Shown here: one piece after another, positions 25,552-34,224 of the stretch
How the letters are laid out: each line of letters begins with the position of its first letter
Numbering within the stretch: the first letter of the stretch is position 1
NCBI GenBank assembly: GCA_036501425.1
Contig: DASYAI010000013.1
Location: forward strand, 1-64,000
Source of the DNA: DATKRB01 sp036501425
Lineage (GTDB): Bacteria; Actinomycetota; Acidimicrobiia; Acidimicrobiales; RAAP-2
Reading direction: 5' to 3'
Length of the DNA stretch: 64,000 nucleotides
Translations under genes and position numbers: made by a program
The notes under the pieces: model-generated
The model's input: the letters and a program-made list of their open reading frames with translations, nothing else
The model's database searches: none
What the model was told of the DNA's origin: nothing

Positions 25552-27603
25552 CTAGGTGGCGACTGCGAAGTTGGTCCGGGTGCCGTCGGCGGCGATGATG
25601 GAGTACCCGGCTCGTAGCCCGATCATCCCGATCGCAGTGGTGCCGGATGCGGCACCCGAGCCGTCGAAGGCGGCATCGCCGAAGGCGAAGATCCCCCCGT
25701 CCGCCGCCACCAGCCAGTAGCCCGCACCGTCGGACGTCGAGGCGACGCCGAGCACCGGCTTGCTCAGGGTGAGCGAGCCGGTCGAGCCGTGGAACGAGGC
25801 GTCGCCGAAGGCGAAGATCCCACCATCGGCCGCCACCTCCCAGTAGCCCCCGCCGTCGGGGGTGGCCGCCATGCCCACGATGGGCGCGTTGAGCGGCCGC
25901 CCGCCCATGGAGCCGTCGAAGGCGGCGTCGCCGAAGGCGAAGATCCCACCATCGGCCGCCACCTCCCAGTAGCCCGCGCCGTCATGGGCGGCGGCGATGC
26001 CCACGATCGGCTGGTTGAGCGGCCGGCCCCCCATGGAGCCGTGGAACGAGGCGTCGCCGAAGGCGAAGATCCCCCCGTCGGCGCCTACCTCCCAGTAGCC
26101 CCCGCCGTCGGGGGTGGCCGCCATGCCCACCACCGGCGCGTTGAGCGGCTGGCCGCCCATCGAGCCGTGCCCTGTGGCGGTCCCGAAGGAGGCGATGGCG
26201 CCGTCGGCGCCCGAGATCCAGTAACCGGTGCCGTCGGGTGTGGCCGCCAGGCGGGCCCCGCCCACCGAGGCGGCACTACCGGTGACGGTCAGGGTGAACG
26301 CCTGGGTGGCGTCGGGGGCGATCCCGTTGGTGGCGTGCAGCGTGATCGGGTAGCTGCCGGCGCTCCCCACGGCCGGGGTGCCACCGAGCGAGCCGCCAGC
26401 CGACAACGAGACGCCCGGGGGTAGCGCGCCGACCTCGGAGAACGACGGGGTCGGGTCGCCGGACGCGGTCACCGCGAAGCTGCCCGGCGCGCCGGCCACG
26501 AACGCGGTTGCCGGGGCGCTGGTGATGCTCGGCGGCGTCGACAGGGCGAAGGACCCGATGTCACACGGCGCCCCTCGGGCCACTCCCCGCTGGTCGGGCT
26601 GGCTGCACGACGGGGTGGTCTGGGCCGGAGCGGTGAAGCCGGCCGGGATCGCCGCCTGGGCCGGGTTGGGGCTGGCCGGGGTGCCGGGCAGCAGGGCCAC
26701 GGTCGGCGTGTCGCCCCCGTTGGCGGTCAGGGACCCCAGGTAGCCGTCGATGGTGGTCGAATCGCTGACGCTGTGGTTGGCGGACGAGAAGCCGCACGTC
26801 CCGTCGTCGTCGACGTTGTAGCCGCCGTCGGTCGGGAGGATGAAGCACTCCGAGCCGGCCCCGGCGCCCACGATGTCGCCCACCAGCGTCGTCGACCCGT
26901 CCGCGACCAGCGCTGCTCCTTGGTGGGCCGAATTGCCCGAGATGGTGGAGTCGGCGACGGTCATGGTCCCGCCGTCGTCGAAGATGCCACCTCCGTAACC
27001 GTCCGGGGCGGAGTTGCCGGCGATGGTGGAGTTCGAGACGCTGACCGTTCCACCGTTGTTGAAGAGCCCCCCGCCGAGGCCCATTCCGACGAGAGTCGTG
27101 TTGTCGGTGATGGTCGAGTCAACGACGGTGACCGTGCCGCTGTCGTTGTCGATGCCTCCGCCTTCGAAGTTGTTGCCGTTCTCGACGGTGATGCCCTCGA
27201 GGCTGAGTGCTGCGCCGAGATCGACCACAAACACCGAGGACAGGCCGCCGCCGTCGACGATCGTGGGCGCCGCCCCCGGCAGCTGGGCGATGGTGACCGA
27301 GGTGCTCACGGTCACGTTGTCGTCGATCGTGCCCGACGTCTCGATGGTGTCGCCGCTGCTGGCCACCGCCAGCGCGGCGGTGATGGTGCCGCAGGCGTCG
27401 GTCGGCGACGAGCAGGTGGCGCTGGTCCCTCCCTGGGCGACGTACCAGGTGGTCCCGACCGCACCGGCCGGAGCTGCGAGGGCCACCGCGCCGCCGAAGC
27501 CGCCCAGCGCGGCCAGCCCGGCGGCGAGCGGGGCGACCCGCCGCACGAGCGGGGAACTCCGGGGCTTCGGGTCGGCCCGACGGACACGGGGTGAGCGGAT
27601 CAC
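25552..27603 (-). CDS. secreted beta-helix / Ig-like / GYW-repeat protein
   Basis: A 683-residue exported protein. A Sec signal peptide occupies about residues 1-48 (the hydrophobic LAAGLAALGGFGGAVALAA run). A right-handed beta-helix-like region (about 50-330) repeats patterns such as DSTITDN and NSTIAGN, each following a GG-x-N-x-G turn. A putative Ig-fold segment (about 355-440) comes next. Five to six blades then repeat [17 protein letters not shown] with a 43-46-residue period, ending near residue 683. The blades are nearly identical at the DNA level. It starts at GTG 27603, with AGGAGG upstream. It is probably a cell-surface or released protein of unknown ligand; the blades likely fold as a propeller, which is an inference. 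Confidence 0.75.
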   Translation of the reverse strand: MIRSPRVRRADPKPRSSPLVRRVAPLAAGLAALGGFGGAVALAAPAGAVGTTWYVAQGGTSATCSSPTDACGTITAALAVASSGDTIETSGTIDDNVTVSTSVTIAQLPGAAPTIVDGGGLSSVFVVDLGAALSLEGITVENGNNFEGGGIDNDSGTVTVVDSTITDNTTLVGMGLGGGLFNNGGTVSVSNSTIAGNSAPDGYGGGIFDDGGTMTVADSTISGNSAHQGAALVADGSTTLVGDIVGAGAGSECFILPTDGGYNVDDDGTCGFSSANHSVSDSTTIDGYLGSLTANGGDTPTVALLPGTPASPNPAQAAIPAGFTAPAQTTPSCSQPDQRGVARGAPCDIGSFALSTPPSITSAPATAFVAGAPGSFAVTASGDPTPSFSEVGALPPGVSLSAGGSLGGTPAVGSAGSYPITLHATNGIAPDATQAFTLTVTGSAASVGGARLAATPDGTGYWISGADGAIASFGTATGHGSMGGQPLNAPVVGMAATPDGGGYWEVGADGGIFAFGDASFHGSMGGRPLNQPIVGIAAAHDGAGYWEVAADGGIFAFGDAAFDGSMGGRPLNAPIVGMAATPDGGGYWEVAADGGIFAFGDASFHGSTGSLTLSKPVLGVASTSDGAGYWLVAADGGIFAFGDAAFDGSGAASGTTAIGMIGLRAGYSIIAADGTRTNFAVAT

Positions 27604-27750
27604 GGGCGGGCCTCCTGCCAGACGTGCGCTTCTCCCAGCGCGCCGCGGAGGCTAGCCACTCGTCGCTCCGCCCGGTGGGATCCCGATCCTGCTCGGTCGG
27701 GTTTCGGCCAGCACGTCCAGCGGCTCCATGGGGCCAGCTGACCGCGAGGG

Positions 27751-29181
27751 TCAGCTCCCGATGAAGTCCTGGATCGCCGACGCCAGGTCGCCGAAGGTGG
27801 GACCTTCGGGGTCCTCGCCCGCGGTGGCAGCGACCAGTTCACCCTCGTCCATCCAGTTGACGACGAACAGATCGAGGGTCTCGCCCCGGTGCAGCACGAG
27901 GTCGAGGTCGGCGACGGTGCCCCCGCCGGTGTTCTCTCCTCCGAGGCGGATGCCCAGCGGGTCGCTCAGCGAGGCCAGATAGTCGGCCGGATCCTCCAGC
28001 TGGGGAGTGTCGGCGGCGCTGGGGGCGTCGAGGTAGGTGGTGTACGCCACCGAGGTGGCGCGGTCGGGCAGGGACGGGAGCAGGTCGGCCCAGTCGAGCC
28101 CCTGGTCGAACTCGCTGTCGCTCAGGGTCATGAGGCTGGCTTCCTCGTTTGCTGCCACTCCGGGGCGCTCGCCCCATCCGGGCAGCATCACCAACTGGGT
28201 GGTGGAGAAGTCCGAGCCCACCGTCGCGTTGAGCCAGTCGCCGTAGGCCACCAGGGCGCCGTTGTACGCGTCGAGGAATTGCGTGGCCTGGCTCGCCGTG
28301 CCGGTCCCCGGCTCCCACGTCGGGGTGGGCAGCTCGGACGCCGAGTCGGGGTCGTAGGCCCAGTAGCAGTTGTCGTGACCGTCGTAGGTGGCGTCGGGAT
28401 AGCGGAGCTCGCCCAGGGGACCGCCGCCGTCGCGGACCGCCAATAGCTCGGACGCAGGGACCTGGGTCCCGAGCCACCCCAGGTAAGCCGCCTCGGCCGC
28501 TCGCACCGTCGGATCGGTCACCGCGTTGGCGATCGCGTCGCCCGAGTCGGGGGCGCCGCCGAAGACGTCGCCGTACTGGTCCACGAAACGGGTCCCTTCG
28601 CCGAGGGAGAACACCCAGCTGGGCGGGTACTGCATGCCGAGATCGAGGATCACCCGGAGTCCCTGGGCACGTGCCGCCGCGATCTGAGCGAGGATCCCCT
28701 CGACGTAACCGGTGTCGAATTGGCCCTGCTGCGGCTCGGCCCCCGACCAGGCGAGACCGAGCGTCACCACCGACACCCCGTAGCCCACCTCGGTCCGGTA
28801 GTGCGAGCCGTCGGGGTCGATGACGCCCACCAAGGGCACCGAGTTCTGCTGACCGGGAGGTGAAGCCGGCGCCGACCCGGTTGCCGGTGCCCCGCTGCCG
28901 CCGGTTCCGGGTACCGCGGTGCCCCGAGGTCCGTAGGCGAAGATCCCCCCGTCGGCCGCCACCAACCAGTAGCCGCCGCCGTCGGGGGTGGCCGCCATAC
29001 CGACGATGGGCCGGTTGATCGGGGTGCCCCCGAGGGAGCCCTCGTAGGGCGCGCCGTCGGCGGCGAGCGGAGCGACGCGTGCTGGACGGTGGGTCCCGGG
29101 CGCACCGAGCATCGGGGCCGCCACGCCCAGCGCCAGGGCGGACACTGCGAGTGCCGATGTCCACCAGTGACGAGCGGTCAT
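27751..29181 (-). CDS. secreted glycoside hydrolase-like protein with one GYW blade
   Basis: A 476-residue secreted protein. After a signal peptide ([20 protein letters not shown], then a cleavage-like AAPML) comes one [16 protein letters not shown] blade. A TIM-barrel-like region follows, beginning [20 protein letters not shown] and [17 protein letters not shown]. This resembles the opening of GH42-type beta-galactosidases, but the classical catalytic Glu motif is not evident, so activity is uncertain. It shares the whole barrel with the protein at 44108-45292. The start ATG (complement of 29179-29181) is preferred to the upstream frame start because the signal peptide begins there. Confidence 0.7.
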   Translation of the reverse strand: MTARHWWTSALAVSALALGVAAPMLGAPGTHRPARVAPLAADGAPYEGSLGGTPINRPIVGMAATPDGGGYWLVAADGGIFAYGPRGTAVPGTGGSGAPATGSAPASPPGQQNSVPLVGVIDPDGSHYRTEVGYGVSVVTLGLAWSGAEPQQGQFDTGYVEGILAQIAAARAQGLRVILDLGMQYPPSWVFSLGEGTRFVDQYGDVFGGAPDSGDAIANAVTDPTVRAAEAAYLGWLGTQVPASELLAVRDGGGPLGELRYPDATYDGHDNCYWAYDPDSASELPTPTWEPGTGTASQATQFLDAYNGALVAYGDWLNATVGSDFSTTQLVMLPGWGERPGVAANEEASLMTLSDSEFDQGLDWADLLPSLPDRATSVAYTTYLDAPSAADTPQLEDPADYLASLSDPLGIRLGGENTGGGTVADLDLVLHRGETLDLFVVNWMDEGELVAATAGEDPEGPTFGDLASAIQDFIGS

Positions 29182-29440
29182 CGCCGGGCACTCCGAAGAG
29201 TCGGGACGGCCGAGGAGCAATGCGCGGTGATGACCAACAGTGCGAGCATCCTCGCACACCCCTACCGGGGAAGCGGTAATCGATAATGCCGATACGCCGA
29301 TCGAAATTGGCGATGTGGCGGACAAAATGGTCGTACGGGGGACGTAGGCCCGCCCATGCGACATGCGCCGTTCACGCGGGTGTCGCCACGTGTTAACACC
29401 CGACCATTGCAGCCGTCCGGGTCACCGTTGAAGATGGGGA
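29182..29440 (+). promoter_or_regulatory. divergent upstream region with inverted repeat
   Basis: This 259-bp gap separates two diverging secreted-protein genes. It is less G+C-rich than its surroundings (the AATCGATAATGCCG and GAAATTGGCGATG stretches near 29278-29315), as expected for promoters. An inverted repeat with arms GGGTGT (29378-29383) and ACACCC (29396-29401), spaced by 12 bp, lies 40 bp before the propeller-protein gene and might be an operator. No factor can be named. Confidence 0.4.
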
Positions 29441-32400
29441 ATGGCCGGAGCCCGAGCGCCACAGGGTCGGCCCAAACCCCGCGGCGGCGGGGTCTTCTCC
29501 GGGGCGCTGCCGCTTCGGGGTGCTCTGGTCGGGGCCATGCTGCTGTTGGCGGTCCTTCCGGTCGTCGTCTCCAAGCTCACCGCGGCCCAGGCGGGGTCGG
29601 TGGGGGTCGACAGCGATCAGGGTGGCAGCAGCTGGTACCCGGACCAGACCGGTCTGCTGCCCCAGACGGTGACCGGAGGATCGTTCGGCCAGCTGTTCGC
29701 CAGCCAGCTCGCCGGCGACATCCAGGCGCAGCCGTTGGTGGAGGACGGCGTGCTCCTGGCCGAGACCGAGCAGAACAACGTGTACGGCTTGAACCCGGCG
29801 ACCGGTGCCACCGTGTGGTCCAAGAACCTCGGAGTCCCCTTCAGCTCCGCCGCCCTCGGGTGCGCCGATCTTCCCGGCGTCGGGGTGACCGGGACGCCGG
29901 TGGTCGACACCGCCACCAACGTCGAGTACCTGATGTCCAAGACCTACGTGGCAGGCACCAGTGGCCCGGCCGAGTACTTCCTGCACGCGCTGAGCGTCAC
30001 CACCGGCCAGGAGCAGCCCAACTTCCCCGTGCTCATCGAGGGCGCGGCCAGCAACGACCCCAATCAGACCTTCAACGCGACCTACCAGTTGCAGCGGCCG
30101 GGGCTGCTCCTCATGAACGGAGTGGTCTACGCGGGGTTCGGGTCCCACTGCGACCTGACGCCGACCAACGGGTGGGTGGTCGGGGTGTCCGAGGCGGGCG
30201 CGGTCACCACCCTGTGGAGCTCGGAGGCGGGCATCGAGACCGGCGACGGGGAAGGGGGGATCTGGGCCCCCGGTGCCCTGCGGTCCGACGGCCCGGGTCA
30301 GATCATCGTGTCCACCGGCAACGGCTACGACCCGACCGCGCCCAGCCCCGACGACGGGAGCCCGGCGCCGGGACAGCTGGGGGAGGCGGTGGTCCGCCTC
30401 ACCGTGCAGTCCAACGGATCATTGGTCGCCACCGATTTCTTCGTGCCGCTGGACGCCAACAACTTGAACCAGATCGACGGCGATCTGGGCTCGGGATCGC
30501 CGGTGATCCTGCCCCCGGCCGAGTTCAGCACGCCGAAGTACCCCGAGCTGGCGGTCGAGATCGGCAAGGAGGGCTACCTCTACGTGTTGGACGCCCAACG
30601 TCTGGGGGGCTACGAGCAGGGGCCCGACGGGGGTGACGACGTCGTGGCCCGACTCGGACCGGTCCAGGGCGTCTGGGGGTCGCCGGCGGTGTGGGGAGGG
30701 GACGGGGGGTACCTGTACTTCGTCACCAACGGGGGGTCGGCGGACGGGGCCCCGGGCGCCACCGACGGGAAGCTGCTGGCGTGGAAGTTCGGGGTGGACG
30801 GCTCAGGCAACCCCACCTTCGCCCAGGTCGGAGCCAGCACCGATGCCTACGGGTACAGCTCGAGCTCTCCGGTGGTCACGTCGTCGGGGACAACGTCGGG
30901 CACCTCCATCCTGTGGGTGAACTGGGCCGATGGCCCGGGGTCCACCAACGCGCAGCTGCGTGCCTACGACCCCGTCCCCGACGCCCAGGGCAACCTCGAC
31001 CTGCTCTGGAGCGCTCCGAGCGGGGCGTCGGTGAAGCTCAGCGAACCCGGGGTGGCGGGCAACCGCATCTACGTCGGGGGCTTCGACGGCGTGCTCCGAG
31101 GGTTCGGATCGCCGGTGCAGAGCCCGCTCACCGGGGGCTCGCTCGGCTTCCCCCAGACCACGGTCGGGAGCTCCGCCACCCTGACCGACACGGTGACCGC
31201 GAACGAGGCGGTCACCGTGTCGGCCATCTCGAGCAGTACCGGCGTCTTCACCCTGGGGTCCCCGGCGCCCGCGCTACCGGCCACGCTGGCGGCCGGGCAG
31301 ACGATCTCGTTCCCGGTCACGTTCGCGCCGAGCACGTACGGGATCGTCGGCGGCACGTTGTCGATGACGACCTCGGCCGGTGGCTATGCCGTGGGCGTGA
31401 CGGGCAACGGGCTGAGCGCGTCCCCGCTGCTGACGGTCCAGCCGACGGCGCTCAGCTTCGAGGGTGTCGCCACCGGATCGAGCACCACCGAGGACGCGGT
31501 GTTCACCAACCAGGGCAGCGCAACGCTCACGGTGACCGGCGAAGTGGACCCGCCGGCTCCCTTCGCGGTGAGCGGGGTGCCACCGCCGGGGACCACGGTG
31601 GCCCCGGGTGCATCGGTGTCCATGAGCGTCACCTTCTCGCCCACCGCGACCGGCTCCTCCACCGGCGCCTTCACCCTCCAGAGCGACGCCGGCGGGTCGG
31701 CCACGGTCGACTTGTCCGGATCGGCCGGCACCCCGGCCCAGCTGGTGGTGTCGGCGACCTCGCTCGATTTCGGAGCGGTCAATGTGGGCCAGTCGGTCGC
31801 GGCCAGCTTCACCATCGCCAACGTCGGGGGCACGGCGATGACGATCACCAAGTCCAAACCCCCCGGGGAGGGGCAGTTCGCCGCCACGACGCCGCTGGCC
31901 GAGGGGACCACCATCCAGGCGGGCCAGGTGCTGACCGAACAGGTGGTGTTCACGCCGACCGCGAACGGGCTGGTCACCGACAGCTGGCCCATCAACGGCA
32001 CGGGCAACTCGGTGCTGACCACCGTGACGTTCGAAGGGCGCGGCGAGGGTGCCCTGCCCGGACCCCCCGCGGCGGGCGGCTGGACCCTCCACGGCAACGC
32101 CGCGCTGTCCGGCGCCAACCTCACCCTGGCGTCGACCGCCACCACATTCCAGTCCGGATCGGCGGTGTCGCCCGAGGCGGTGGCCACCAACGGGCTCACC
32201 GTGGCCTTCGACGCCCAGATCGGTGGCGGCACCGGGGCCAACGGCATGACCCTCACGTTCGCCAGCCCGTCGTCGTCGACGTTCCTCGGCCAGGCGGGAG
32301 GATCGCTCGGCTACTCGGGGATCAGCGGCGTGGCGGTCGGCCTGGCCAACTTCAAACAGGGCGCCGACCCGTCGGCCAACTTCGCCGGCATCGCCGACGG

Positions 32401-32644
32401 CGGCCCGGTCTCGGGTATTCCGAACTGGGTCGCCACCACCACGGCCATCCCGACGCTGCAGGGTGCGACCACCCACGTGGTCGTCTCGATCAGCGGCCAG
32501 CAGCTGACGGTGACCGTGGCCGGCAAGCAGGTGCTCCAGAGCACGGTGGCCGACCTGCCGCCGCTGGCCGACCTGGTGTTCACCGCCGCCACCGGTGGGC
32601 TCACCGACAACTTCGTCGTGCAGAACGTCACCCTCCATCGCTGA
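29441..32644 (+). CDS. secreted PQQ-type propeller, choice-of-anchor D and lectin-like protein
   Basis: A 1067-residue exported protein. The N-terminal hydrophobic segment (GALVGAMLLLAVLPVVVSKL, about residues 28-47) is a signal or anchor. A quinoprotein-like beta-propeller of about 480 residues follows (LNPATGATVWSKNLG, and YVLDAQRLGGYE later). Three to four choice-of-anchor D/HYDIN-type Ig repeats lie at about 550-870, each with a Phe-Gly-x-Val-x-x-Gly pattern (LDFGAVNVGQSVAASF). The last 190 residues resemble an L-type lectin fold (WTLHGNAALSGANLTL). No cofactor-binding tryptophan or calcium motif is clear, so it may be an adhesive surface protein. It starts at ATG 29441. Confidence 0.72.
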   Translation: MAGARAPQGRPKPRGGGVFSGALPLRGALVGAMLLLAVLPVVVSKLTAAQAGSVGVDSDQGGSSWYPDQTGLLPQTVTGGSFGQLFASQLAGDIQAQPLVEDGVLLAETEQNNVYGLNPATGATVWSKNLGVPFSSAALGCADLPGVGVTGTPVVDTATNVEYLMSKTYVAGTSGPAEYFLHALSVTTGQEQPNFPVLIEGAASNDPNQTFNATYQLQRPGLLLMNGVVYAGFGSHCDLTPTNGWVVGVSEAGAVTTLWSSEAGIETGDGEGGIWAPGALRSDGPGQIIVSTGNGYDPTAPSPDDGSPAPGQLGEAVVRLTVQSNGSLVATDFFVPLDANNLNQIDGDLGSGSPVILPPAEFSTPKYPELAVEIGKEGYLYVLDAQRLGGYEQGPDGGDDVVARLGPVQGVWGSPAVWGGDGGYLYFVTNGGSADGAPGATDGKLLAWKFGVDGSGNPTFAQVGASTDAYGYSSSSPVVTSSGTTSGTSILWVNWADGPGSTNAQLRAYDPVPDAQGNLDLLWSAPSGASVKLSEPGVAGNRIYVGGFDGVLRGFGSPVQSPLTGGSLGFPQTTVGSSATLTDTVTANEAVTVSAISSSTGVFTLGSPAPALPATLAAGQTISFPVTFAPSTYGIVGGTLSMTTSAGGYAVGVTGNGLSASPLLTVQPTALSFEGVATGSSTTEDAVFTNQGSATLTVTGEVDPPAPFAVSGVPPPGTTVAPGASVSMSVTFSPTATGSSTGAFTLQSDAGGSATVDLSGSAGTPAQLVVSATSLDFGAVNVGQSVAASFTIANVGGTAMTITKSKPPGEGQFAATTPLAEGTTIQAGQVLTEQVVFTPTANGLVTDSWPINGTGNSVLTTVTFEGRGEGALPGPPAAGGWTLHGNAALSGANLTLASTATTFQSGSAVSPEAVATNGLTVAFDAQIGGGTGANGMTLTFASPSSSTFLGQAGGSLGYSGISGVAVGLANFKQGADPSANFAGIADGGPVSGIPNWVATTTAIPTLQGATTHVVVSISGQQLTVTVAGKQVLQSTVADLPPLADLVFTAATGGLTDNFVVQNVTLHR

Positions 32645-32650
32645 GCGAGG

Positions 32651-32824
32651 ATGCCCATGACCCAGGACCAGATCCCCCACTCCTCACACGTCACGTTCCG
32701 GTCACACGTCACGTTCCGGTCACACGTCACGCACGCATCACGCGTCACGCACGCATCAGGCGTCACGTTCCGGTCACACGTCACCCGGCCCCGGGGATGC
32801 AAGGAGGAGGAGGTGGGGCGTTGA
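32651..32824 (+). CDS. possible 57-residue protein encoded across a tandem repeat
   Basis: This open frame begins seven bases after the propeller-protein stop and ends overlapping the TTG of the next gene by four bases (TTGA). It encodes MPMTQDQIPHSS followed by a six-residue repeat (SHVTFR variants) and a Cys-Lys-Glu-Glu-Glu tail. The repeats are the translation of the 18-bp DNA repeat described separately, so the protein could simply be a by-product of it. No ribosome-binding site is strong. I do not recognise the sequence; its existence rests on position and the overlap. Confidence 0.25.
   Translation: MPMTQDQIPHSSHVTFRSHVTFRSHVTHASRVTHASGVTFRSHVTRPRGCKEEEVGR
32684..32791 (+). repeat. six-unit 18-bp tandem repeat
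   Basis: Six consecutive 18-bp units run from 32684 to 32791. Units 1 and 2 are identical (TCACACGTCACGTTCCGG), unit 5 differs from them at two bases, and units 3, 4 and 6 share the first half and diverge after TCAC. Each unit carries a CACGTCACG-like core. There is no spacer, so this is not a CRISPR array. The array lies between the propeller-protein gene and the DUF6875 gene. Confidence 0.9.
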
Positions 32825-33468
32825 AGCGCGGCGACCTCCTCCTCTACTCGCCCGACGAGCTGGCGGCCCCGGGCAACGACGTCCGCGAGCCCGACGCGTC
32901 GGCGTTGGCCACGACCTACGGGTGGGCCCGCCGGTACCTGTGCTCGCCGCACCCCGAGCTCGGGCGCCGCGGTCCGGTGTGCCCGTACACCCGGTCCTCT
33001 CTGGACAACCGGTTGTTCTTCATGTCGTCGGTTCGTCACGAGCACCACCAGACCGGGGCCACCCGCACCGTGCTGAACGAGTTCCGTCAATGGTTCCGCG
33101 ACCTGCAAGCCGAGACGTCCGAGCAGCTGCGGTACCTGGTGACCATCCTGGTGATCCTGCCGAGGTTCGACCCCGAGTCGCCGGCACCGCTGGAGGCGTT
33201 GCACCGCGAGATGAAGGACGATTTCGTCGCCGACGGGCTGATGATCGGACAGTTCCATCCCCGTTGTGACGTCCCGGGGCTGTGGAACGAATCGTTCAGG
33301 CCACTGCGGTCGCCGTTGCCGATGCTGGCGATCCGCGAGATGGTCCCCTCGGACCTGCCGTTCCTGGTGGACGACCACCTCCACGCCGACGCCTATCTCC
33401 GGCGCTACGCCCCCGGGCTGCCGAGCCCGGTCCGCCAGTTCGTCGTGGACCGTATCGTCGGGGCATGA
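32821..33468 (+). CDS. DUF6875 domain protein
   Basis: A 215-residue protein of the DUF6875 type. The conserved opening HPELGRRGPVCPYTRSSLDN, the middle block ADGLMIGQFHPRCDVPGLWN and the C-terminal RPLRSPLPMLAIREMVPSDL are all present. The family has no known reaction; in actinobacteria such genes often lie near biosynthetic or ligase-type genes. It starts at TTG 32821, with a long AAGGAGGAGGAGG purine run seven bases upstream. Its stop lies in a 14-bp repeat which links it by overlapping start/stop codons to the YbaK-type gene. Confidence 0.75.
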   Translation: MKRGDLLLYSPDELAAPGNDVREPDASALATTYGWARRYLCSPHPELGRRGPVCPYTRSSLDNRLFFMSSVRHEHHQTGATRTVLNEFRQWFRDLQAETSEQLRYLVTILVILPRFDPESPAPLEALHREMKDDFVADGLMIGQFHPRCDVPGLWNESFRPLRSPLPMLAIREMVPSDLPFLVDDHLHADAYLRRYAPGLPSPVRQFVVDRIVGA

Positions 33469-33498
33469 GCGTCGGGGCATGAGCGTCGGGGCATGAGC
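33457..33498 (+). repeat. 14-bp tandem triplication containing chained ATGA junctions
   Basis: Three perfect copies of GTCGGGGCATGAGC occupy 33457-33470, 33471-33484 and 33485-33498. Each contains an ATGA. The first ATGA holds the stop of the DUF6875 gene (33466-33468). Two five-codon frames (Met-Ser-Val-Gly-Ala) then start and end by ATGA overlaps at 33465-33482 and 33479-33496, and the third ATG, at 33493, starts the YbaK-type gene. Confidence 0.9.
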
Positions 33499-33978
33499 GG
33501 GGGTGGCCCCGGCGCCGCTGCGATCTTGACCGAGGCCGGGATCAGCTTCGAATTGCGCCGCCACGCCGATCTCGGCGGCCCGGTGCGGGCCCCGACCGAC
33601 GTGGCCCGGCTGCTCGGCTACGACATCGGCCGGATCACCAAGACCCTGCTGGTGGTCGACCAGCGGCTCCGGGATCGATGCGCGCTGGCGGTGGTGCCGG
33701 TTACGGCGCGCACCGACTTCGTCGCGGTAGGGCGGTCCCAGGGATGGGCGCGGGCCGAGATGGCACGGCCCGAGGAGCTGGCGGGATTGCTGGCCCAGCC
33801 ACCGAAAGGTGTGTCCCCGGTGGTGCCGGCGCCGATCCCCGTGGTGGTCGACCAGTCGCTGGTGGCGCACCCGACCGTGCTCATCGGCAGCGGCGATGTC
33901 GGAGTCGAGATCGAGATCGAGCCGGCGGCGCTGATCGGGGCGACCGGGGCCACGCTCGGCTGGTTGACGGCAAAATAG
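33493..33978 (+). CDS. YbaK/EbsC-type aminoacyl-tRNA deacylase family protein
   Basis: A 161-residue single-domain protein of the YbaK/ProX editing family, with the expected length. Typical features are the early region FELRRHADLGGPVRAPTDVA, the Lys-Thr-Leu-Leu-Val-Val-Asp block (ITKTLLVVDQ) that in this family carries the catalytic Lys, and the C-terminal GSGDVGVEIEIEPAAL segment. These enzymes hydrolyse mischarged tRNAs such as Cys-tRNA(Pro) or Ala-tRNA(Pro). ATG 33493 is the third start in the 14-bp repeat; no conventional ribosome-binding site separates it from the upstream stop, so it probably relies on reinitiation. Confidence 0.82.
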   Translation: MSGGGPGAAAILTEAGISFELRRHADLGGPVRAPTDVARLLGYDIGRITKTLLVVDQRLRDRCALAVVPVTARTDFVAVGRSQGWARAEMARPEELAGLLAQPPKGVSPVVPAPIPVVVDQSLVAHPTVLIGSGDVGVEIEIEPAALIGATGATLGWLTAK

Positions 33979-34224
33979 GTCACGACGAGGCGCATCGGTT
34001 TTATCGATGCCACAAGGCTTCTTTGACCGATACCGGGTCCATCGGCGGGAGAGTTTCTCCGTCGGGTGATTCACGCGACCGTAATGGCGGGGAAACTCGG
34101 TGGCAATGGGTTGGGCTCTACCGTGGGCCGTGACCGAGCAAGCGGTCGAGGTGGCGTGGGCGGTCGATCCGTCCCCGCTCGGCCAGTCCAGGACCCTTCG
34201 CCTGACGGAAAGGCACGGTGCCCC

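Noticed and set aside
32684..32791. Possible CRISPR array
   Set aside because: Units are 18 bp, directly adjacent and without spacers, and no cas genes lie nearby.
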